Shown piece by piece: positions 42,101 through 54,100 of a DNA stretch of 64,000 nucleotides (within the stretch, counting starts at the first letter, position 1; each line of letters opens with the position of its first letter). The notes under the pieces are model-generated. The model did no database searches. It was given only the letters and a program-made list of their open reading frames with translations, and was not told where the DNA came from. A program made the position numbers and the translations under genes. The stretch spans positions 11,035,321-11,099,320 of the forward strand of contig NC_069095.1 in NCBI RefSeq assembly GCF_947172395.1, given 5' to 3'. The DNA is from Bicyclus anynana. Lineage: Eukaryota > Arthropoda > Insecta > Lepidoptera > Nymphalidae.

Positions 42101-45100
42101 TATGTATTTTCATCCTCCTCCTAACAAGTTAGCCCGCTTCCATCTTAGACTGCATCATCACGTATCATCAGGTGAGATTGCAGTCAAGGCCTAACTTGTA
42201 AAGAGTAAAAAAAGCGTAATATTTTTTTACCCGACTGCGTCAGAAGGGTAACTTTTCGAGCGTATCTATGAAAATGAAATTTTTTTATTAAACACACAGT
42301 AACAAATTTTTAATACAATAATAGAGTAGATCCCTGGTATGTATGTATAGTGGTGAAGGATGGAATTTTGACGAAGATAAGCCGTCCCAAAGAAAAAGAA
42401 GTTCATACCTCTTGATAAAAACTCCGATTTGTCATACATCCATACAAACTTATTAATTACAATAATGTATATGTATGGACTTTTAAAGTCTAATCCGGAG
42501 GGTATCGGCCCAGATCGGAAATGGATTCTTCGCCGTTGGTATCTACTGTCTATGTGTGTCCATTTCTTTGGCACCAAGCCAGACAGTTTTTGACATATGA
42601 GGTGTCATTGAGTTCGTCAGAACTGTGGCAGTGACATAGACTATATAATTTTTTTAAATGGCGCCCATAAATGATAAAATGTGGGGATGGGATTGTTTTT
42701 TTCTTACCCTTACAATATGGGTATCAAATGAAAAATATCAATATTTAATAACTAGAATGTAAGTATTTAAGTAATTAGTAAAATGTATTTAAAATTAAAG
42801 TCCGAAAAAAGAATATCATCATAAAAACAAAATACCGACTGCTTAATAATTGTAATGAACTGAAAAGAGAAAAGTATCATAATAGCTATATAAAATTCTT
42901 ACTAAATACTTTATGGTGCTGCTGGCGTTGACAAACAAAGTTTTGGTAGATTAAACATCAAAAAAATACCATGACCGATTTTTCAGTGGGCTCTCTTTAT
43001 CACGATAATCTAATAACATTGGTTATCTGACGTTTGAAAAGTGCTTGTAAACTAAGCTTTTGAAATGAATAAATTTTGACTTCGCTAAAGGCCCTTAAAG
43101 TTTGACCTTTAATAGTTTTTTTCAAAAGGTTGACATGAAGCTTTCAGTGACTACATTAATATAATTTCTCATATTTATTAATCTGACCTTAACAAGCTCT
43201 TAATCTTACTTTAGACACTAAAGTCGTCGTTATCAACCCATATTCGGCTCACTGCTGAGCTCGAGTCTCCTCTCAGAATGAGAGGGATTAGGCCTTAGTC
43301 CACCACGCTGGCCCAACGCGGATTGGCAGACTTCACACACGCAGAGAATTAAGAAAATTTTCTGGTATGCAGGTTTCCTCACGATGTTTTCCTTCACCGT
43401 TTGAGACACGTGATATTTAATTTCTTAAAATGCACACAACTGAAAAGTTGGAGGTGCATGCCCGGGACCGGATTCGAACCCACACTTTTCGCAATCGGAG
43501 GCAGAGGTCATATCCACCTGGCTATCACGGCTCTCCTTAATATGCATATGAATTAATATTAGCCTTACTTTAGTTTTTTTTAGATAAGTAGTTATGATTT
43601 TTGCTTGCATTGAGAACAGACCTTTATACACTTTAAGCAAGAAGCGTGATCTGAAGACGTTTTGAAATTTATTGTGCCCGATCCACCCTCTATACCTAAA
43701 CGTCTGATTTACAACTTAGAAACGTGCCATGGACTTTACGATTTGTGGTCTATCTAGACTTTTTGACGACTTCTCCAGTGCACTTGTGTGTTTTATTACA
43801 TGGGAGGTCCTGGGTTTGATTATCAGGTCGAGTCAATTAAGAAGTTGGAGGGAAATGGGGAAAATTAATATTTAATATGGACATACTCGTAGAGCATTAC
43901 AACGTATTTTAATATTATTTTCTCAAGACTTTTCACTGTCGGGCAAAGGGATCATCTGGTTCTAGGCATCAATAGTTCCACAGTAAAACGGTCCGACAAT
44001 TCTCGGGTTCGATTCCCGCCCGTTGGACCATGAGTACACTTCATACGTGTAAGAATGCACTGCTTACCCTGGAACGCATTACAAGTCTAATAAATATAAA
44101 TGAAGACATTTTCCATTTTGTATCTATACTAATATGATAAAACTGAAAAGTTTGTTTGTATGTTTGAGACACGTGATATTTAATTTCTTAAAATGCACAC
44201 AACTGCAAAGTTAAACGTGCATGCCCCGGACCGGATTCGAACCCACACCCTCCGGAATCGGAGGCAGAGGTCATATCACGGTTTTTATATATACGGAATA
44301 AATAAGTATAGATTAAATAAATTATATATTTTCTAAATTAGCTCGTATCTGCTCTGACTTCCCGTACCTAGTATTCCGTTAATTATTTTAATTTGCAGTG
44401 GCGGCGAGCTTTGCACATCCCATCATTTCAGTCAAGCAATAAACGTTAAACTAAATGAATTAGGTTAATTTAACTGTCATGTATAATTAAATGAGTTCTA
44501 ACTTCAATGCTAATCAAAATATGCTGACAACGATTACGTAAATGAACGTTGATATTCTCGGAAAAAATTACGACTCTGATATATAATCGTAATGAGAAAG
44601 ATTTTTTAAAGGTAGGGTTAGGGTAGGTTTAGGTTGGAAGTAGAATAGGATAGGGGTAGGGAATGCGTCAAAGCGAAGCTTGCCCGGGATATATAAATAT
44701 AGGGAGTTTTATATAAATTAAGAGTATGCTAATAGTAAAGCAATTTTGTAGAAGTAACAGGGTATCTGCGATCGTTACTTTCGGAGCTACAAAGATTTAA
44801 GGCTTCATATTGGCGCTGCCAGGGATCACTCAAAAGCGCTCTATACTAAATTTCCCGAATTTTAGCGGACTCAGAAGTAATTGCAAAAATAAGAAAACTA
44901 ATGTCAATCAAATTCACAACATTTGTCAGAACAACTTAATTAACAAATCAAACTGTAACCAAAGAAAGACCCTAGAATGGCAGAGAATGACCTTGAGTCA
45001 CGCACTTGTGAACGTTGTGTGTAGGATTAAAGGCGCCTTTGACTGTTAACAAACACTCCCCTTTTCCACTCAAGTCACTCTCCCCGCCTATTCCAAGTAA

Positions 45101-48100
45101 GCCATAAAAAATTATACAACAAGAGATGTGCATGCACAGTGAAGCCGTCCGTACCGCAAGTCGTTGCAACGCGTCGATAATACGAAGGAATGATGTCATC
45201 GCTGTAAGAGATGATTATGCTGGCCACTCACCATCCAATAGGTCTACGTACTTGTAGCGCTAACATAGACATCCGATAAAACTAATCGTGTGTTGGCCGC
45301 GATTCGCATGATATCATGCACATCGCAAGAAAGTAAGAAAGAATATACAAAAGTATTTTGCTTACCTTGATTACTCGCACCTACTTGTACTCTTAGTAGC
45401 TTTAATATCAACTAAGTATTTCTAGATTATTGTAGACAAAGACATTTGAAAGCTTTGCCCTCATGTCCGGAGGTAGTCGGAAAACATTTTATATTCCTCA
45501 TAATAGCGATAACTGCACAAACCTAAAACGTCATAACTCTTATAACACAAATTTTAAATTTAAACCTTATGTATTTCAACATAAAGTGTAAATTTCATTG
45601 GATGAATAAAATATATTTTTAAGACGTAAGGCGGATTCCGTAATAGATTGGTATTTACGGCGAATTTCTCAGGCTCCAGCGTTGAGAGTTAATGGGAAAT
45701 GAAATGGACATTTCCCATGGAGGCAGTAGCGCTCGATTTTCACTAGATAATCTTGGATTAATATTGATTTAGGCGCATACTTGCCTATCCTCTATGGAAA
45801 TTGAAGTGATTATATTACTAGAGCCGTGATAGCCCAGTGGATATGACATCTGCCTTCGATTCGGAGGGCTGTTGGTTCGAATCCAGGCTGGGGCGTGCAC
45901 CACAAACTTTTCAGTTATGTGTATTTTAGGAAATTAAATATCATGTGTTTCAAACGGTAAAGGAAAAATATCGTGAGGAAACCTGTATAAGTAGGTACCT
46001 GAGATTTTTTTAAATTCTCTACGTGTGTGAAGTCTGCCAATCCTCATTAGGCCAGCTTGGTGCACTATTAACTTAGGTTAATCCCCCTCATTCTGAGAGG
46101 AGACTCGTGCTCGACAGTGAGCCGAATATGGGTTTTTAATGATGATTTACCTAGCTACGATTGTCTTGGCAGTCCAGGGGATTTGTGGCTCCGGATTTAC
46201 GAGATCCTGCTGTCCTTTCTTCTAGGGTATTTTCAGTAAAAATTCCCCGGAGTCGGTAGGTATAAGTTGGTGGAGAAGTCCTAGGTTCGAGAATAAAGTC
46301 GGCTATGAAATATTGGGATTTTTAGGTCGGCCTATGAAATATTGAGATCTGTGCAAAAATTAAATGTACTTATATTAGGTCTAAATAAAAAAAACGTGAA
46401 AGCGTAAAAAAAAGTTCAGTAGTTTTTAAAATTTTCGCTTCGCATTAGCATTCAGATTAATTTATATACGACGAGTGATTTAAGCGACGAGGAGACTTGT
46501 TTGACATAATAACTAGATAAAAATCTTTTATAAAAAATAGTTGGTTTTTTTATAAAACACAACCAATAATTAATTTAATATGTGCTCATTTTACTACGAA
46601 AAAGACTAGTAGTGCCATCTTGTAACAATTTTACAATTATGAAACTTAGTTTCATAGTTTTAATTATTATGTATAGTCGTGCGTCGGCAATAACGTAGTT
46701 CCAGTGTATACCAGTAGATGGTGTTTTTGAAGTTTACATTCCAGTTGGATTACATTAGAAATGATATTAATAATTAGAAAAATTTCTTTTTTGAAATGAT
46801 TTAATAAATAAGAATATTATCTTAATTTTAATTAATAACAGATTAGAAGCTCTAATTTTTTTATACAATAATAATAATTATGGTTCGAGTTTGGGCGCTC
46901 GCTCACTTCTGTACTTTCGTCGTCGGGTCTTCTCCGACCCGTGCTTCTGTACTTTAAGTAAAACCAACGTAATTGTAGTACTTATCGCTAGATGGCGTTT
47001 CCAGAAACGTTGCGTAGGTACTTCTTACCTTAGCCGGGAAAGCGCGGGAATTGTAGGTTTCAAGTGTTAACCTCCAACGCAAAAAGAGTGGTGTTATATG
47101 TCTGTCTGTCTGTCTGTATGTGGCACCATAGCTTCCGATTTCAATTTAGCTTTTTTTGGTTTATGTGAAATATGTCGGAGTATTCTTAGACATGTTTCAT
47201 GAAAATCGGTTAAGACGAAAGCAAATCTATATTCGTCTCTTTATAATAAAATATATTATTTTCTTTCCCTTTCATCTGGTAAACTACACAAGTTGCTACT
47301 TGCCAATATTCTTGTTGATTTGTTGCTTTTATTTTAGTGCAATAATGATTGATGCATGACGCGTCTATTTTTATAAAATGTCTTTGCTTAGGGTCAATAT
47401 TTTTAATTTTTACATTTTGTTTCCTTATTGTTTAATATTATTTAGAAAGTCTTAGTAAGTATAATGTTAATGATGAACGATAAAAAACTTGAAAATGAAT
47501 TTTGAAAAAATTTCTGAGCAAAGCTCGCTTGGAACCCTCGCCGAGTTTAATTATCATTAATCATCATCATTATTTTAAACGTCAGGTTATGACAGTTTTA
47601 CCAAGTTTGGTACTAAAGTTTGTGTCAAAAACCCCTAAAATTGCCTTAATTATTGAGTTGTCCCTCTAAAAATATAAATTCATAATAATTTAGAAATAAT
47701 ATGCTGCAATATGTTTCTAAAGTCTATATTTAATACAGTCAAAATATCGTATATACAGACTTCGTATATATTGAAGATTTAGATTTTTTTTAATCATACA
47801 TGAATTGACAATGAACAAATTTAACAATTTTTTTTTATTGATGAAAATTGCCGCCAGTTGAGGCAAATGGTTGTAGAATAACGTATTATAGGTATATCGT
47901 TATAAGTCGCTAGGTCAAGAAAGAAATAGGTATTAAAATTATCATCAATTTAAAAATATTAAAGAGTCAAAAAATCTCTGAAAATACCTCTAAAAATTTT
48001 AGGCCCCTAAAAAATCCCATTTTACTTATTTGCTTATTTGCCCCCTAAATCTGGGGGAAAACCCCTAAGTTGGGAACCCTGGGTTATGAGATAGTTTTGA

Positions 48101-51100
48101 TTGAGGAATATTCATTAGTTTTCAAGTACTTGACAAAGATTTTATTCTGTTGCAGGTTATCAGATGTCGCGCAAGTCGTGCACGGTGGGCGGCGCGCGCG
48201 GCGCGTGCATGTGGGTGCAGGAGTGCAACCGCGTGGGCGGGCTGCATGCGGGCGTGTGCGTGGACGGCTTCATGTTCGGCTCGTGCTGCCGCCTGCCCGA
48301 CCCGCCCGTTGTACAAGGTCTGTGTCTGTAGCTTGTGTATGAGCGCGTCACCAACTGAGCCGTCGCGCCATCAGTGTGGGTGCAGGAGCAACCGCGTGGG
48401 CAGGCTGCATGAGGGCGTGTGCAAGCACCGCACGTATAAAGTCTGTTTGTAGCTTGAGCGCGTTATCAATTGAGCCGTCAAACCATCAATGTGTAATTTA
48501 AACGTGTTGTCCTAGGTGCGTAAAATATACTTGATTTCGTGAATCAAATAAAATGGTACATAACCTTAATTTGATTAACCGACCTTGAAGTTAAATTATA
48601 AATCACGTAAAAATAATTCAGTCCGAGACTGTACCGGGCGATTACTTAGGTGCTCCAAACTCTATATTGAAACACTATCGCCATCTAACAAAAAAGAATT
48701 CAAATCAGCCTAATCTTATATTTCAGAAACGCCAGCTCCAGTAACTGTCACGGAGCGGCCCTACACAGCACCAAGCACGACTCCAAGCACTACAAGCACG
48801 ACAACAAGCACGACTCAAGCACCCGTCGAGCCGTCAACAACAACCGCAAGACCGACCATTCAAACTATTCAAACCGACGCGCGACCGTCGTTCATGACCA
48901 AGCCCATAGATGGCGCTGCATACAGCTACCGCCCTCCAGAAATAAACTTACCAGTAGGCAACTTAGAAGCGAATAGCGAACAAAATAGTGATAGTATAGT
49001 TAATAAAATAACATATAGCAATGTAAATAAGTACCAAAATGTACATAGGCCGATCGGTGATGTGGAAACTAGTCCCCACAACAAAATTTCGTCTAGTCTT
49101 AGCATAATGAGCGGGGCGCGACCTATGGCCGTGTCGGAACAACACGCGGAGAACAGTATTCCTTCAGGTAAGAACCACGTGATATCAGTTGCCACACATA
49201 GGTGGCGCTGTTTTTACTTGACTATAATATAATATAATGAAAAAAATTAATTCTTTCAAGAAAAATCCTTTAACTTTTGTTAGTCACTTGCTACCACGTG
49301 TTATCAGTTACAACACATAGATGGCGTGGTTATGACTTCGCTTTTATTTAACGAAGAACGAATTATTTCTGGAAAAATTCAGTTTTTTTAAAGCAACTAT
49401 TATTTTACTAAACGAAGTAGATCCACCTGACGTTAAGTGACGTAGGTAATCATTGAAAGTACTACGTGGGTACTAAGTGAGGCGATGCCCTGCATTTGTC
49501 AACATAAAGCAAGTACAAAAATATTAACCTATAGGTTAATATTTTTGTACTTGCTTTTAAAGGTAGATATGATAGATATAACCTATACGTTAATATTTAG
49601 CATATCTACCTTTAACAACAAATAGTTTAAGAAATAGAATGTCAGGGTTGTAGCCCGGACAAGCTCTGTGACATATAGAAAATCCGTAACATCAATTTGA
49701 TGATTGTACCTTCATTTTTGAATTCAATGCAAACAAACAATCAAATTTTTCCTCTTTTTAATATAAGTAAATATTATACTAAATTAAATATATAATTAAA
49801 GATAGATAGATCAATTTTAAAAGCTAAAAGCCGTATGTTAAAGCTTATTTATTTAAGCGAGCTCTTTAATAAACTAATCATAAAATTAAACATTTCCAGT
49901 ACACATGATGTCTCGGCCAAGCAACTTGAACACAATCCACTGGCAAGCCACAACCGAACCGTCCTTCATAACTAAACCGAGACCGAACTGGGAGAAGCCG
50001 GCGGGAAAACCGAAGCCGACCAAGAAATTCACCACCACCACCAGCAAACCCCACAAGAACTATCTGAAACCAAAGGACCCAGCTATGAATATGATCAATA
50101 AGACTGATGATTCAACCCCCGCGTCTGTGCAGACCACAGTAGCTTCTAGTAGTGCTGGTATGATACTGTTTTCCGTAACTTCAATATAGATAACTAGCAG
50201 ACGCCGCGCGGTTAAACCCGCGTGTTCTTGTTTCCGTAGGAGTACGGGGGTAATATATAGCCTATAGCCTTTCTCGATAAATAGGCTATATAACACTGAA
50301 AGACTTTTTCAAATCGGACCAGTAGTGTTTGAGATTAGCGCGTTCAAACAAAACCACACATACAAACTCATCAGGTTTATAATATTAGTATAGATATTTA
50401 TCTAGATATAATAATATTATTCGTCGTCAAACAGGTACTTCCAGATTGATCCCATTTAATTTTCATGAAAATCGGTTCAGTGATTTTGTGTTAAAATGAA
50501 AATAACGAAATTGGCGTTAAATAAAATACTATGACGCTTTCGTTCAATATGCTAGGACACTCTAAAAACAGAAAAATAAAATGTTTTAACTAAAAAATTC
50601 AACCGACTTCAAAATCACATAAATAAAGTGATAAAATATTGGATAGAAGCAGGCGTTACTTTGCGGAAGTTCATCATGATTATATAATGATTTATTTATT
50701 TTGCTATCATCCGCGAAAATTCGGCGAACCCATGCGACAACGTCACCCAGGTCCGACAAAATACTCTCTACGTACGTTTCACCCCGAAACCGGAGCATCC
50801 TCAGGAGATGTTGACTCTACAACGTGCAAATTTGCATTTGCACGTTGTAGAGTCGCATGGGTTCGCCGAATTTTCGCGGATGATAGCAAAATAAATAAAT
50901 CATTATATAAAGTGATAAAAGTTAAAGAAACGATGTTATTTTTCGCTTTTTAGTTTATTTTTTTGTGATTTTGAAATCGGTTGAATATTTTTGTTAAAAA
51001 TATTTTACTTTTCTGTTTTTAGAGTGTCCTAGGCAATCCTACCATTATTATAAACGCGAAAAGTATGGATGTTTGTTTGTTTGGATGTTTGTAACTCTTT

Positions 51101-54100
51101 AACGCCGCTACTACTGAATTCCACGCGGACGAATATCGCGGACTTCTGCTAGTATTTCATATTTCATATCATATTTTACTTGAATTTTTCAGAATGCGGC
51201 GTGACATCCATGTGGCCGCGCCCAGAGACGCGCATCATGGGCGGCAAGGACTCCAGCTTCGGGCGCTGGCCGTGGCAGGTGTCGGTGCGGCGCAACTCCT
51301 TCTTCGGCTTCTCCTCCACACATCGATGTGGAGGAGCCATCATCAACGAGGGCTGGATAGCTACAGCTGGACACTGTGTTGATGAGTTAGTTCAACTATT
51401 GATTATTATTATTTTGGCTTTGATTAGACACGGGCATAAGTTAGTTATTTCTGCATATCGTCTCCAAAGAGTAAAAAAATCTTTTGTATGTTTGGGTGTA
51501 CTGGGTGTCTTCTATAATAAGATCCCCAAGACTGTGATGGACCTGCCAATGCGTAGCTTTAAGCAATGTGTTAAAAAACATTTACTTAGTCGAGGGTACT
51601 ACAACATTGATGAGTTCCTTAATGATAAAGATGCTTGGAGGCCGTTGGATCAGCTTCCACCTTCACACAGTAAAACTATAAGAAATGTAAACAGTAATTG
51701 TTATCAATTGTAAATTATAATACTGTATGACTTTTTCAAAAGAGCAACTGTTGAGTTTCTTGCCGGTATCTTCTCAGCAGAACCTGCCTTCCGAACCGGT
51801 GGTAGAATCTTTACAAATAGTCAACTGACGTGTCAAAAGTGCTTGTAAACTCAGCCTACTTGAAATAAATGATTTTTTATTTTTTGATTTTTGATTTTGA
51901 TTTTGATTGATTGATTATCAATATTTTGGCTTTGATTTTGATTGATTGATTATTTTCGAAATTTAAACTATCGTGAGTGTTATTCATATTAAATGATTAT
52001 GAGTTTCGATCGTGCCGCGATGCAAGAACCAGCTCATGACTAAGGGCTATGGGTTCGAAAGTAGTCGGGCATACTCCGACTTAATATCACGTGAGTTTTA
52101 GCCGTGTTTCATAATCATTTAATATGATTGATTATTACTATTTTGGCTATGAGGCTCTGATTGTAAAAATTTCATGATAACCGATTTATTAAAAACTAGC
52201 ACAAGTCCTCGCGGTTTCAGTCGCGTAGTGCCCGTTTCTCATAAATGTAGCTTCTCAAAGTAATAACATAAAATTGAGAATTTTGAAACCCCCTGAATGT
52301 CATGAAATTATTAATTACACTCTCGATCAAGTCATCAATATTCTCTTTCAGTGCGCTTTCGTTAGAAAACCCACTCGAGTATATTTGCAGACATTCGGTT
52401 ATTCTTCCCACGTTCACCCCCACAACTTTAATTAGCTCGCGCATATGTCACTTTTAATACAAAAAAAAATCAAAAATTTAAATCGCTTCATCCGTTCAAT
52501 AGCTATTGTGCCACAGATAGATTGACAGACAGACAGACACGTCTCTTTGCATCGGGGGCTAAAAATAATAAATTTTTCGGAATTAAGAAAATCTCTATTT
52601 AACATAGCCATCATATCTAAAAGCATCAGAATAATCTCTTACAGTCAGTCACAAGATCAAGGTCATTTTATTCACTGGGGAATGAAGTTCGCAAATATTA
52701 TGTCATTTTGTGTAATACTGTTTTGTTCTGACTTGACAACTGTAAATTGGTAATGAACTCTATACTCTGATGTAATTTGAAAACTTACTAAATTTTACCC
52801 TGTATGGGTACTTGGGTAGGTTTCAAATCTAGTAAGTTTCAAGTCGGGTTCAAGTCATGAATAGTTTATCTATCTTTCGATTGTGATACTGTCAGTGTTG
52901 AAAATTACATAATTGATTTTCCTGTTATTCTATTTTTTTTTGTAGTTCCTACCTAGTCGATAGATTAAGCTGATAGTTCACCTGATGTTAACTGACAAAC
53001 CATCTTTTACAACAGAGTAACATACTCATACCTCAGGGTATTATAGAATGTTAATAACAGGCTTTACCTTCAACAATGGGCATATGTGTTAAGCCTTGTC
53101 TTAAGTAATTTCCATTTCAGACCGAAATTTTGGATATACTTATTAGTTCGAGTCCTGCTGGCCAATTCACTATTTTGGTCTTTATTAACAACCTATTAAA
53201 ATAAACATCAAATCAATTGACTAAATGTCATCTACATACTGATATCCACCAGTAAGCATCGGATCACATTTGTTACATAGAATCTTAATTTCGTTTATGT
53301 CAACTAGCTTATATCAAAGATACTGAACTAGCCTGCTGGTCGCGCTATGAATTGGCGAGCTTTTCCCACTTGGTCTATAATTGGTGCGTTGTTTGTGTTA
53401 CCTCCTTGTGTCTAAGAGAGCTTAAGCTATTGGTCCTTGATTATGATATTTACAGAATCTAACATTCCTGCTTCAAGAAGGCCTATTGCTTTAGTGGGTC
53501 CCTAAAATAGGCTGATCATGATTAAGTACTATTATTTTCTTAGGCTCACAGGTAGGTACTATAATCTCAAATAATTTAATATTCTATGTAAACACTTATA
53601 TTGTTACTTTTGTTTAACTTTACTTTTGTTTGTTGCATGTTTTCCCAAATTATTTTCAAATGCAATTTAATTATAACTTTAGTATAAATGTTAGCATAGT
53701 TAAGTAATGCAGAAATTCAGCACCTAGAATTCTTGTTAAAATACCGTGCTCGCTTGGGTAAGCTGTATAATTAGTAGATGTTATCTCGTAGAATAAATAC
53801 GAAAAGTTTTAATGTCGTGTTTTTGAGACACAACATATGTTGCAGTCAAAAGTTTGCTTTTGTGACTCTTTTTAAAATTTTTTTGGAGGTTTGTTCTAGC
53901 AACTTCGTGAAATCTGAAAAAACTTAACGGGTAAATAAATCTGGAAAACGGTTTTCCTAATGTAAAAAAACCGAGGAGATTTTTATACGACTGTGAGTAA
54001 GCCTTGGTCTCTATAAACTGACTTTGTTACTTGTCATAAAATTACCGAAAATTGAGATAAGCAAAACAGAAGTAGCAAACAAGGACCTAGGTACTTAGTT

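Larger units (their letters stand above)
6175..48155 (+). other. flz intron 1, about 42 kb
   Basis: Runs from the GTAAGC donor to the TTGCAG acceptor. No host gene is recognisable inside it on either strand; the open frames are short and mostly fall in repeats. Its bulk comes from SINEs, RTE and other LINE tails, Helitron-like elements, hairpin elements and tandem repeats listed separately. Small symmetric phase-1 exons would be hard to see by eye and are not excluded. Confidence 0.85.

Noticed and set aside
42266..42577. 103-codon minus-strand open frame
   Set aside because: Aromatic and Ile-rich composition of AT-rich non-coding DNA, no recognised motif.
43965..44040. Possible tRNA gene because of GGGTTCGATTCCCGCCCG
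   Set aside because: No acceptor stem or anticodon arm pairs around it; it fits a SINE head. The same holds for the B-box at 63447.
48070..48452. GC-rich open frames in other phases over exon 2
   Set aside because: They are shadows of the GC-rich exon; only the frame with the six-cysteine pattern joins exons 1 and 3.
48894..49232. Separate small gene starting at the ATG 48894
   Set aside because: This is the second part of flz exon 3; the frame continues upstream to the acceptor at 48726.
50639..50953. 104-codon open frame
   Set aside because: It is generated by the nested inverted repeat in intron 4; no resemblance to a protein.
51386..51713. Extension of flz exon 5 through the open frame
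   Set aside because: The text turns into a LINE ORF2 C-terminus; ending at 51385 restores the family sequence with exon 6.
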